In this document: positions 1 through 6,141 of the stretch, in pieces
How the letters are laid out: each line of letters starts with the position of its first letter
How positions within the stretch are numbered: the stretch's first letter is position 1
The notes under the pieces: generated by a model
Database searches by the model: none
Seen by the model: only the letters and a program-made list of their open reading frames with translations
Told to the model about the DNA's origin: nothing
Position numbers and translations under genes: made by a program
DNA from: Thermus albus
GTDB taxonomy: Bacteria; Deinococcota; Deinococci; Deinococcales; Thermaceae
Reading direction: 5' to 3'
Length of the DNA stretch: 64,000 bases
NCBI RefSeq assembly: GCF_022760855.1
Contig: NZ_JAKTNR010000008.1
Location: forward strand, 48,204-112,203

Positions 1-168
1 GGGATGCCCCTCCTCGGCCATCTCCACCAGGTTCCTCGCGGCGGACGGGTCTTCCGCGAGGATATAGTCCGCCACGGCCTCCGGCTCGCCCTCCTGCCAG
101 GAGGCGAAACCGCTCTCCATGCCCTCCAGCAGCTCCACCAGCTTCTCACGGATCTCGGCCCTGGTCAT
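1..168 (-). CDS. Partial small phage protein, function unknown
   Basis: The reading frame is open from the start to the window edge (56 codons) and continues beyond it. The product is acidic and helical (starts MTRAEIREKLVELLEGMESG). Two ATGs are close together. The one at 168 is chosen because GGAGGTG lies 6 nt before it, whereas the ATG at 174 touches the Shine-Dalgarno. The same leader form, GGAGGTGATGNNNATGAC, precedes the genes at 30693-30890 and 3305-3607. A promoter covered by a perfect inverted repeat lies just upstream, so the gene is probably repressor-controlled. I do not recognise a family. Confidence 0.6.
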   Translation of the reverse strand, partial: MTRAEIREKLVELLEGMESGFASWQEGEPEAVADYILAEDPSAARNLVEMAEEGHP

Positions 169-183
169 CCTCATCACCTCCGA

Positions 184-205
184 GTGTTAACATACATGTT
201 AACAC
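184..205. promoter_or_regulatory. Operator: perfect inverted repeat
   Basis: The arms GTGTTAACAT and ATGTTAACAC are perfect 10-bp inverted repeats separated by AC. The site covers the -10 region of the leftward promoter at 189-218. It resembles the inverted repeat at 2739-2757 (arms GTGTTAGC / GCTAACAC), so both may be bound by the prophage repressor. Confidence 0.6.
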
Positions 206-218
206 CCCTCCCTGTCAA
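189..218 (-). promoter_or_regulatory. Leftward promoter of the left-end gene
   Basis: On the minus strand TTGACA (218-213) is followed after 18 bp by TATGTT (194-189). The -10 lies inside the operator palindrome at 184-205, so bound repressor would block polymerase. Confidence 0.5.
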
Positions 219-270
219 GACCTCCCCGCCCATTACTACCACTATCCGCACAAATGGCTCATCAACGGCT

Positions 271-1404
271 CTAACCGATGTCCAGCACCCATCCCCGCCG
301 CTCCTCCTCCAGGAGGTGGCGGTAGATGCCCAGGGTGATGTTCGGGTTTGCGTGGCCCATGCGCTCGGCCACCAGCTCCACGGGAGCCCCGTGGGCGAGG
401 AGGAGGGAGCCGTAGGTGTGGCGGAGGTCGTGGACCCGCACCTGGGGGAGCCCGAGCCGGGCGAGGAGCCTGCGAAGGAGGTGGTCGGGAGCGTCCGGAT
501 GGACGGGCTGGGAGGGGTCCCGCCCCGGGAAGAGCCAGCTCCTCCGCACCTCCTCCTCGCTGAGCCCCTGGACGCTCTCCCGGTAGGCCCTCAGGCGCTC
601 CAGGGTGGTGGGGGGGATCGGGACCGAGCGGTAGCCAGAGGAAGTCTTCGGTTCGGATATGACTCCCTTCCCGCCCACCTTCGCCCACGCCCGGCGCACG
701 TGGAGCACCCCCTCCTCGAGGTCCACGTCCTCCCATCTGAGCCCGAGCGCTTCTCCCCGACGGAGCCCGCAGGTGAGCATGAGCCGGAGGGCGAGGGCGA
801 GGGGGGAGGGGTGCTCGTCCAGCGCGGCGAGGAGCCTCCTGGCCTCCTCGGGCTGGAGGGTGCGGCCAGGCGACTTCCGGGCTGGCCCCTTCACCTGCAC
901 GGGGGCCACGGGGTTGCGGTGGATGAGCTCCATCCGCACGGCGTCCTCAAAGACGGCGTGGAGGAGCCAGCGGATGTTCTTCATGGCGTGCGGGGTGAGC
1001 CTGAGCCCGTCCAGGTGCCGCCGGACGTGGAGGGGTTGGACGCTCTGGAGCCGCATGCGCCCAAAGCGGTCGTGAGCCGTGGGGTCCCTGAGGGAGGGTA
1101 TGGCCTTCGCCAGGTGGTAGCGGTAGCTCTCCAGGGTGCGGGGGCGAACCTCCGCCGCCTTGCGCTTGAGCCAGTCCTCGGCCCAGTCCCGCACGCTGAT
1201 TTGCGTGGGCTCGGAGAGGAGCCCCCGGTAGCGCTGGACCTGGAGCTCGGCGAGCTTGCGGGCCACTTCCTGGCGGGTCCTGCCGTAGACCACCTTCCGC
1301 CGGGGGTTCCCGCGAGGGGTGTAGCCGATGGTGACGGCCCCGACCCAGAGCCCGTCCCGCCGCTGGTAGATGGAGCCCTCTCCTGGGGGGCGCTTGCGGG
1401 TCAT
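271..1404 (-). CDS. int: Tyrosine integrase
   Basis: This 377-residue site-specific recombinase would catalyse integration and excision of the prophage. The N-terminal 70 residues look like the arm-binding AP2-like domain of phage integrases (GEGSIYQRRDGLWVG), followed by a SAM-like core-binding domain at about 70-170 and the catalytic domain. The catalytic set is complete: R215 (CGLRRGEAL), K253, H325-x-x-R328 (HDLRH), H351 (MGHAN) and Tyr361 (GIYRHLL). The ATG overlaps the stop of the upstream exported-protein gene by 4 bases, so int is translationally coupled to the repressor transcript. Integration into a tRNA 3' end, seen at 31796-31833, fits this family. Confidence 0.95.
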   Translation of the reverse strand: MTRKRPPGEGSIYQRRDGLWVGAVTIGYTPRGNPRRKVVYGRTRQEVARKLAELQVQRYRGLLSEPTQISVRDWAEDWLKRKAAEVRPRTLESYRYHLAKAIPSLRDPTAHDRFGRMRLQSVQPLHVRRHLDGLRLTPHAMKNIRWLLHAVFEDAVRMELIHRNPVAPVQVKGPARKSPGRTLQPEEARRLLAALDEHPSPLALALRLMLTCGLRRGEALGLRWEDVDLEEGVLHVRRAWAKVGGKGVISEPKTSSGYRSVPIPPTTLERLRAYRESVQGLSEEEVRRSWLFPGRDPSQPVHPDAPDHLLRRLLARLGLPQVRVHDLRHTYGSLLLAHGAPVELVAERMGHANPNITLGIYRHLLEEERRGWVLDIG

Positions 1405-2057
1405 TGCTGGAACAGCTTTAGCGGCACCTCATCCTCTTTCACCCCAGAGCCAAGATGGTAGAGGATGAAGAGTCTTTCCATGGACTGCAGCTCATCTTTT
1501 TGGAAGACGAAGTTATAGATGTTGCTACCCTTCCAAATACACCCACCTTTGGAGCAATCTAGCGACCATCTACTGGGGTCGCCAACGATTTTAGAAGCGG
1601 GGAGCACACGAGCAACCTCTTCACCATCCTTGTTGCGTATAGAGAGAGCCACAGCCCACTCTTGGGCATACTTGAGCTCCCTAATCTCCCCACTCAAAAC
1701 GAGAACGGCAGTTTGCTGGAGAGCGGTCAACCCAGCATAACTTTTAGGCTTCAATGAACGCGCTTGTGAAAGGCATCGGAGGTACACCTGCGCTAGTGGT
1801 GGTTGGAGTTCAACACTCAGCCGAGCTATACGCAGTTTATCCAAAGGGTCTAGCTTCGCGCTGGCCTGGTAGACGTACTTTAAACCTTGGACTAAGCCAA
1901 AAAGGAGGTCCTTCTTTTCCCCGTTTTCGTACCCCTTGTCGCAAGCTTGGTTAATGCGTTGCTCATCGGGGATGAAAACATCCAACCAAGTTGCAGCCTG
2001 GCCTAGGGATAAGCCGACTAAAGCTCCCAAGAAAACAGTGAACCTTTTGAGCACCAT
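1401..2057 (-). CDS. Exported protein in the lysogeny operon (unknown function)
   Basis: The 218-residue product starts MVLKRFTVFLGALVGLSLGQA, a typical signal peptide with likely cleavage near AQA-like residues 18-21, so it should leave the cytoplasm. The mature part has two cysteines close together (LDCSKGGC) and no domain I recognise. ATG 2057 is preferred over GTG 2063 because GGAGG sits 5 nt upstream of it. The gene lies between repressor and integrase in one leftward operon. Its DNA is clearly more AT-rich than the rest of the prophage, as expected for a recently acquired lysogenic-conversion (moron) gene. A role in superinfection exclusion is possible but unproven. Confidence 0.75.
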   Translation of the reverse strand: MVLKRFTVFLGALVGLSLGQAATWLDVFIPDEQRINQACDKGYENGEKKDLLFGLVQGLKYVYQASAKLDPLDKLRIARLSVELQPPLAQVYLRCLSQARSLKPKSYAGLTALQQTAVLVLSGEIRELKYAQEWAVALSIRNKDGEEVARVLPASKIVGDPSRWSLDCSKGGCIWKGSNIYNFVFQKDELQSMERLFILYHLGSGVKEDEVPLKLFQQ

Positions 2058-2066
2058 GCCCACCTC

Positions 2067-2723
2067 CTACATCTTCCGCACCAGGGTGGCCGCCACCCCG
2101 AGTACGCGGTCGTGCTCGGTTAGGGGAACGGGAGGGTGGTCCGGGTTGTCGGAGTAGAGGTACCAGGAGCCGTTGTAGCGCTGGAGGCGCTTGACGATAA
2201 CCCCGTCCCAGTGCACGTGCACCGCCACGATGCGCCCGGGCTCCGGGGCTCCCCCCGTCCAGAAGACCACGATGTCCCCGTCCCGAAGCGTGGGCTCCAT
2301 GGAGTCTCCCTTGACCCGCACGGCGAAGAGCTCTTCCTCCCGCTTGCCCCTGAGCTCGGGGATGTGGAGGGTGATGTATTCCGCGCCCTCGTTCCACATC
2401 GGCGGCCCAGCCCCGGCGTCTATGACAGGAATACGATACCGCACCACGGGGATGGACCCGGGGATTTCCGCACCAGGAAGCTGAATGCCGGTTTCGCGGG
2501 AGAACTCCTCGGGGGTCCATTGGAGGACCCGGAGAAGCCGGTTGAACGCCTCCGGGTCCTTAGCCCAGAGATAGCGGATGGCGTTCTCGGGGTCAGGGAG
2601 GACCTGGGTCGCCAGCCACGAAGCGCTACGCCCTACCATGCGGCTCACCTTTGGCTGTGATAGCCCCAGCTCGCGGATGCGCTTGCGAATAGCCATAGCG
2701 GCTTTCTCTTCTGTAGCCACCAC
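2067..2723 (-). CDS. LexA/CI-like prophage repressor (S24 peptidase)
   Basis: The 218-residue protein has an N-terminal helix-turn-helix (about 18-42, GLSQPKVSRMVGRSASWLATQ) and a C-terminal S24 self-cleavage domain. Ser141 in VKGDSMEPTLRDGD and Lys178 in VIVKRLQR form the expected Ser-Lys dyad, and Ala-Gly at 103-104 or 105-106 is a plausible cleavage site. It should maintain lysogeny and be inactivated during DNA damage. It starts at GTG 2723 behind a GGGGG stretch. The operator palindrome at 2739-2757 lies directly upstream, between it and the divergent Cro-like gene. It heads an operon with the exported protein and the integrase. Confidence 0.92.
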   Translation of the reverse strand: MVATEEKAAMAIRKRIRELGLSQPKVSRMVGRSASWLATQVLPDPENAIRYLWAKDPEAFNRLLRVLQWTPEEFSRETGIQLPGAEIPGSIPVVRYRIPVIDAGAGPPMWNEGAEYITLHIPELRGKREEELFAVRVKGDSMEPTLRDGDIVVFWTGGAPEPGRIVAVHVHWDGVIVKRLQRYNGSWYLYSDNPDHPPVPLTEHDRVLGVAATLVRKM

Positions 2724-2738
2724 TTTGCCACCCCCTCG

Positions 2739-2757
2739 GTGTTAGCATAGCTAACAC
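2739..2757. promoter_or_regulatory. Operator between repressor and Cro-like gene
   Basis: The arms GTGTTAGC (2739-2746) and GCTAACAC (2750-2757) are perfect inverted repeats with spacer ATA. The site sits 16 bp upstream of the repressor start and immediately before the rightward promoter. The left-end operator at 184-205 has a very similar half-site. Confidence 0.65.
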
Positions 2758-2770
2758 TCTGTCAGGGGTG

Positions 2771-2799
2771 TTGACTATTCGGCCAGGCTGTGCTAGCAT
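2771..2799 (+). promoter_or_regulatory. Rightward early promoter (PR-like)
   Basis: TTGACT (2771-2776) is followed after exactly 17 bp by TAGCAT (2794-2799). Heptamers CTGACAG / CTGTCAG flank it at 2759-2765 and 2802-2808 and may be Cro or repressor half-sites. The arrangement matches the rRNA promoter at 63842-63870 except for one base in the -35. Confidence 0.7.
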
Positions 2800-2809
2800 G
2801 GCTGACAGG

Positions 2810-3037
2810 ATGACGGCAACGGACCTGGCAACCCTGATTAGGGTCAAGCGAGCGGAGAAGCGCTGGAGCCAGGCGGATTTGGCAGCCAAGGCTGGCGTCT
2901 CCCGCTCGCTCGTTGCGTATGTGGAGAATGGCGGTCGCCCCAGCATCAGCACTCTAAAAAAGCTGGCGACTGCGTTGGGTATTTCTGTGTCCGAGCTGTC
3001 AGCAGTATTGCTGACAGAGGAGGTCCACCATGCCTAA
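2810..3037 (+). CDS. Cro-like HTH regulator (XRE family)
   Basis: The 75-residue protein is a single XRE helix-turn-helix domain: TLIRVKRAEKRWSQADLAAKAGVS then LVAYVENG and a third conserved stretch (ISTLKKLATALGIS). Earlier in-frame starts exist (TTG-like 2768, ATG 2798), but they lie in or before the -10 box of the promoter at 2771-2799. ATG 2810, a few bases after the expected transcription start, is therefore the likely leaderless start. Position opposite the repressor and at the head of the rightward operon suggests the Cro role; an immunity-region activator is the alternative. Confidence 0.8.
   Translation: MTATDLATLIRVKRAEKRWSQADLAAKAGVSRSLVAYVENGGRPSISTLKKLATALGISVSELSAVLLTEEVHHA
2996..3017. 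promoter_or_regulatory. Perfect inverted repeat, possible operator
   Basis: The arms CTGTCAGCA (2996-3004) and TGCTGACAG (3009-3017) are perfectly complementary with spacer GTAT. The site overlaps the end of the Cro-like gene, just before the next start. It contains the same CTGACAG heptamer that flanks the PR-like promoter, so it may be a second operator; an RNA hairpin is the alternative. Confidence 0.5.
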
Positions 3038-3290
3038 CCCCACGACCACCCCTCAGCCCCTGGGCCACCCCGTGGCCTACAACATCGCCCAGGCGGCCAG
3101 AGTGCTGGGCATCGGGGAACGCACCCTCCGCTACCTCATCCGGGCGGGGCAGATCCGCGTGGCCCGGGTGGGGAGGAGGGTGCTGGTCCCTCACTCGGCC
3201 ATCGTGGAGTTTTTAGAACGCGGTGGCGTTGAACAGGTCCTTTACGGCCACGTGGCCGTGAGGAAGGCCAGGGTGGAGGCCCTGGCCTAG
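3030..3290 (+). CDS. Excisionase/MerR-like DNA-binding protein
   Basis: The 86-residue protein carries a helix-turn-helix of the excisionase (HTH_17) type at about 14-62: YNIAQAARVLGIGERTLRYL, IRAGQIRVARVGRRVLVP and HSAIVEFLERG. The family includes recombination directionality factors and small phage activators. It has a strong Shine-Dalgarno (GAGGAGGT) and overlaps the end of the Cro-like gene by 8 bases, so it belongs to the early operon. It may be the excisionase partner of the integrase, although its place far from int would be unusual; an early transcription factor is equally possible. Confidence 0.75.
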   Translation: MPNPTTTPQPLGHPVAYNIAQAARVLGIGERTLRYLIRAGQIRVARVGRRVLVPHSAIVEFLERGGVEQVLYGHVAVRKARVEALA

Positions 3291-3304
3291 TGGAGGTGAT
3301 GCGA

Positions 3305-3607
3305 ATGACTAGACAGGCGCAGGTTCAGTATACCACAGCTCTGCGGCGGGTGCTGGAGAAGTACCCAACCCTTCCCCCTCGGGAGCGCGGGGAGTCCTGG
3401 GAGGCCTATCTCCAGCGCCTGGAGGACCGCCTCCGGGTGCTGGAGTACGCCTGGGGGGACTGGATTGAGTCCCCCCCTAGGCCCGAGCAGTACCTGGAGG
3501 ACCCTTACTGGGCCTGGGCGTGGCCGAAGGCCCGGGGGGAAATCTACTTGCTCCGCATGGCTTTGCCGGAGCTTCGGCGGGCCCTCAAGGGAGTGCGCCA
3601 TGCGTGA
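3305..3607 (+). CDS. Small early phage protein (unknown)
   Basis: The product has 100 residues from ATG 3305, which has GGAGGT 7 nt upstream; the earlier GTG at 3290 overlaps that signal. It is rich in Arg, Trp and Tyr with a helical pattern (ESWEAYLQRLEDRLRVLEYAWGDW). No family is recognised. It lies second after the switch genes and overlaps the following gene by 8 bases. Confidence 0.65.
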   Translation: MTRQAQVQYTTALRRVLEKYPTLPPRERGESWEAYLQRLEDRLRVLEYAWGDWIESPPRPEQYLEDPYWAWAWPKARGEIYLLRMALPELRRALKGVRHA

Positions 3608-3977
3608 TTGGCGCGCCGCATGGTACCAAGCCAACTCCGAGGGACTGGTGGGGCGTCTCAGGGACCTCGCGCGGTCCCGCCCCGAGGCCGCCAGGGCCCT
3701 GGCCACGCGGCTGGAGCGCGAGGGCTGGGGCCTCTGGTGGGAGCTCCTGTGGGACCTCCAGGCCCCCCGGGCCCTCTGCCCCGTGTGCCGGGGGGAGGGG
3801 GTGGTGTGGACGCATCCCATGGCTCGCTCGTGGGAAGTCCCCCAGGACCTCGCGGACGAGTGGTGGCAGGACTGCCACGCATGCGGGGGGGAAGGCCTGG
3901 TGCCCTTCCCCGTTGACGCAGGGGACTACGGGGAGGAAACCCCGTTCCCAATGGCCGAAGAAGGCCAAAGGAGGTAG
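3600..3977 (+). CDS. Small zinc-ribbon phage protein
   Basis: The 125-residue product contains two CxxCxGxG motifs (CPVCRGEG near residue 60 and CHACGGEG near residue 94), the pattern of the DnaJ-type zinc finger, so one zinc ribbon is likely. The N-terminal half is helical and basic. ATG 3600 overlaps the end of the previous gene. Such proteins are common in early phage regions, and DNA or protein binding is only an inference. Confidence 0.65.
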   Translation: MRDWRAAWYQANSEGLVGRLRDLARSRPEAARALATRLEREGWGLWWELLWDLQAPRALCPVCRGEGVVWTHPMARSWEVPQDLADEWWQDCHACGGEGLVPFPVDAGDYGEETPFPMAEEGQRR

Positions 3978-3980
3978 ATC

Positions 3981-4556
3981 ATGGGGATCTTTAAAGGGAT
4001 GGTCGCGGAAAGGAGCGGCGAGCAGGCGGTTAGGGAGCCTGGGACTTACGAGTTCCAGCTTGTAGAGGTGCAGGCGGGGCTCATGGCGAGCCAGTTCAGC
4101 GAGGAGCCCAAGCCCGCCCTGCGCTTCCTCTTTGAGGACGACGAGGGGCGCCTCTCCGGTCTCGTCAACATCCCCTCCATCGGTAGAACCCCCGATGGCT
4201 CCTACGGGCTCCTCTACAACGAGAAGTCCAAGTTTTGGCAGGTGGTGGGGGCCCTCTGGGGCCGGGCGGTCGGGCCTCAGGACGCGAGCCTCCTGGACAT
4301 GGACATTCCCGGGGTGAACAGACCGGAGGACCTGAAGCGCTTACCTCTCTTCTTCACAGAGGGGCAGGAACCGGTGAAAGGGGTGGTGATTCGCATGGGC
4401 GAGGAGGAGATCACCGCCCCCGGCAGGCCCGTGCTCCTCACCATCGCCACGAAGGAGAAGGGGGACCGGGTGGTGACCAACATCATCCAGTACGCCCCGG
4501 TTCCGAGGAAGCGGGCTCAGAAGGCGGCCCAGAAGGCGGTTGAAGACCTCTGGTAG
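3981..4556 (+). CDS. Early phage protein, possible ssDNA-binding-like
   Basis: The 191-residue protein starts MGIFKGMVAERSG and is rich in beta-strand patterns, with a basic, alanine-rich tail (RKRAQKAAQKAVEDLW). The first 110 residues (GTYEFQLVEVQAG, LRFLFEDDEG) resemble the beta-barrel phage proteins found next to replication or recombination genes. That similarity is weak and judged by eye. It has an AAAGGAGG Shine-Dalgarno and sits directly before the primase-like gene. Single-strand DNA binding is a hypothesis only. Confidence 0.55.
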   Translation: MGIFKGMVAERSGEQAVREPGTYEFQLVEVQAGLMASQFSEEPKPALRFLFEDDEGRLSGLVNIPSIGRTPDGSYGLLYNEKSKFWQVVGALWGRAVGPQDASLLDMDIPGVNRPEDLKRLPLFFTEGQEPVKGVVIRMGEEEITAPGRPVLLTIATKEKGDRVVTNIIQYAPVPRKRAQKAAQKAVEDLW

Positions 4557-4564
4557 GAGGAGCC

Positions 4565-5191
4565 ATGGCCCACCGCGCCCTGTACGACCCGACCCCGGAG
4601 GAGTGGCGCTACTACTCCTTCTCCCCCACGGCGGTGCGGTGGGCCAGGGTCGCCCTCGAGGCGGAGGGGTACGAGGTGGAAGCGCACGCCGCCCTGCTGG
4701 AGTTCGGCGTCCTCCTGGCGGCGTGGCACCCCGAGAAGGGGACCGGATTCCTCCTGGACGTCTACGATGTGAACCTCGTGGCGCACCACGGCCCCGAAGC
4801 CCTCAGGAAGGGGCTCGTCCGGGGCTACGCCGCCAACCACGTCCGGGAGGACGAGCCCGGCTACCACATCCGCCGCTACGCCGAGGCGGCCCTGGCTCGC
4901 ATCGTCAACGAGTTCGCCCGCGAGGCCACGCCGGGGAACCGCAACAACGCCCTGAACCGCATGGCCTACCAGCTCGGGCGGCTGGTGGGTGGTGGGCTCA
5001 TCACCGAGGAGGAGGCGAGGGCGCTCATTTTCGGGGAGGCCGAGAAGGTCTTCCAGCCCTCCGAGCGCGCCGAGGTGGAGGGGACGGTCCGGTCGGGCCT
5101 CGAGGCCGGGAAGCGGAAGCCCGCCCCGCGCCCTGAGCGCCTGCTCGGCCTCAAGCCCAGGAAGGGGGTGGTGCCGCCGTGGAGAGTGTGA
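4565..5191 (+). CDS. Primase-associated phage replication protein
   Basis: The 208-residue protein ends with a motif typical of the C-terminal region of phage primases of the bifunctional primase/polymerase type (about 118-175): GNRNNALNRMAYQLGRLV, GGLITEEEARAL, then EVEGTVRSGLEAGKRK. The N-terminal 100 residues are unfamiliar and show no primase active site, so this may be a helper domain or a split primase. It overlaps the initiator gene by 13 bases, which supports joint work at the origin. Confidence 0.6.
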   Translation: MAHRALYDPTPEEWRYYSFSPTAVRWARVALEAEGYEVEAHAALLEFGVLLAAWHPEKGTGFLLDVYDVNLVAHHGPEALRKGLVRGYAANHVREDEPGYHIRRYAEAALARIVNEFAREATPGNRNNALNRMAYQLGRLVGGGLITEEEARALIFGEAEKVFQPSERAEVEGTVRSGLEAGKRKPAPRPERLLGLKPRKGVVPPWRV

Positions 5192-6141
5192 GCCTCGCCC
5201 CTCCGCCCCGCTTGAGCCGGGAGGAAGCCCTGAGCAGGGTGCAGGAGTGGATCCCGGGGGTGGAGCGCGTCCTCTGCATCCAGAGCACCCCCCGCCAGTA
5301 CGTCCTCGTCCTGGGAGGCGGGCAGAAGGTGGACATCGGGAGCGTGGAGAGCCTGGCGAGCCAGCGGAAGGTGCGGGTGCGGGTGGCGGAGGTCCTAAAA
5401 GTGCTCCCCCGCTGGCTGGACCAGCGCTACTGGGACGACATGGCCCAGGCCATCATGGATGCCTCGGAGGACGTGGACGCCCCCGAGGCGGAGGAGTTGG
5501 ACCTTCTCCGGGCTTGGTTAGAGGCCTACCTGGATGAACGCTCACCGGCCCGGGAGGACGACCCCCAAGCCTGGGAGAGCCACTTCCGGATGGAGTTACC
5601 CCTCTACTGGAAGGGCGACCTCGCCATAAACGCCACGAACTTCGCCTCCTGGGTGGGAGACCGGAGGGGGCACCGCATCCGCCCCAGGGAGATGGCCCTC
5701 CTCCTAAGGCGCTACGGGGCGGAGCCGGTGAAGGTCCAGCGGTGGAGGAACTCGGGGGCGAACCGGAGCCGGCGGTACTGGGCCATCCCGGCCTCCCTCC
5801 TGCCCCCCGAGTGGGTGCCCTCCGAGGAAGAGGCTAATGAGAACACCTTCTCGTCTAGTCAGATAACCGGAAGCGTTGAGCCATCTGACTATGCGAGAAA
5901 CGCCCTCCAGAACGGCGAAAGTGAGGGGTCTAGTCACATAGTCAGAGAAGTGAATCCCCCGGACAACTCGCCAACATCTGACTATGTGACTAGAGAGCCA
6001 ATAAAGCCCGTGCAGAACGGGGTTCCTGGCCTAGTCAGATACCTACAGGCATCTGACTATGTGACTAGAACACCGGAGAAAGATTTCTCAACCGAAGAGG
6101 AGGGGGAGGTGCTAAGCGATGAAGGGGTTGACTGGTTCTAG
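5179..6141 (+). CDS. Replication initiator-like protein containing iterons
   Basis: The 320-residue product has a central region (about 108-215) like the winged-helix part found C-terminal in phage primase/helicase proteins: WLEAYLDERSPARE, LYWKGDLAINATNFASWVGD, EMALLLRRYGAEP and RRYWAIP. The last 100 residues are low-complexity and hydrophilic. Their DNA consists of repeated TCTGACTATGTGACTAGA-type units in both orientations, which encode SDYVTR or SSHIVRE according to strand. Conservation therefore lies in the DNA, as in the origin inside lambda gene O. It starts at GTG 5179 and overlaps the helicase gene by 23 bases. I infer an origin-binding initiator. Confidence 0.65.
   Translation: MESVSLAPPPRLSREEALSRVQEWIPGVERVLCIQSTPRQYVLVLGGGQKVDIGSVESLASQRKVRVRVAEVLKVLPRWLDQRYWDDMAQAIMDASEDVDAPEAEELDLLRAWLEAYLDERSPAREDDPQAWESHFRMELPLYWKGDLAINATNFASWVGDRRGHRIRPREMALLLRRYGAEPVKVQRWRNSGANRSRRYWAIPASLLPPEWVPSEEEANENTFSSSQITGSVEPSDYARNALQNGESEGSSHIVREVNPPDNSPTSDYVTREPIKPVQNGVPGLVRYLQASDYVTRTPEKDFSTEEEGEVLSDEGVDWF
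5854..6069. repeat. Iteron array, putative prophage replication origin
   Basis: Six related elements lie in 216 bp. TCTAGTCAGATA occurs at 5854-5865, CATCTGACTATG at 5882-5893, TCTAGTCACATAGTCAGA at 5929-5946, its exact reverse complement TCTGACTATGTGACTAGA at 5977-5994 and 6052-6069, and CCTAGTCAGATA at 6030-6041. Each 18-mer holds two TGACTA hexamers 8 bp apart. The array lies inside the 3' part of the initiator-like gene, the classical layout of lambdoid origins. Confidence 0.75.

Noticed and set aside
4..1461. Long plus-strand open frame opposite the integrase
   Set aside because: It is a shadow of the integrase gene: high G+C opens the opposite frames, and the integrase has a complete catalytic set.
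2768..2797. Earlier start of the Cro-like gene
   Set aside because: These codons overlap the -35 to -10 region of the promoter, so they should not be transcribed.
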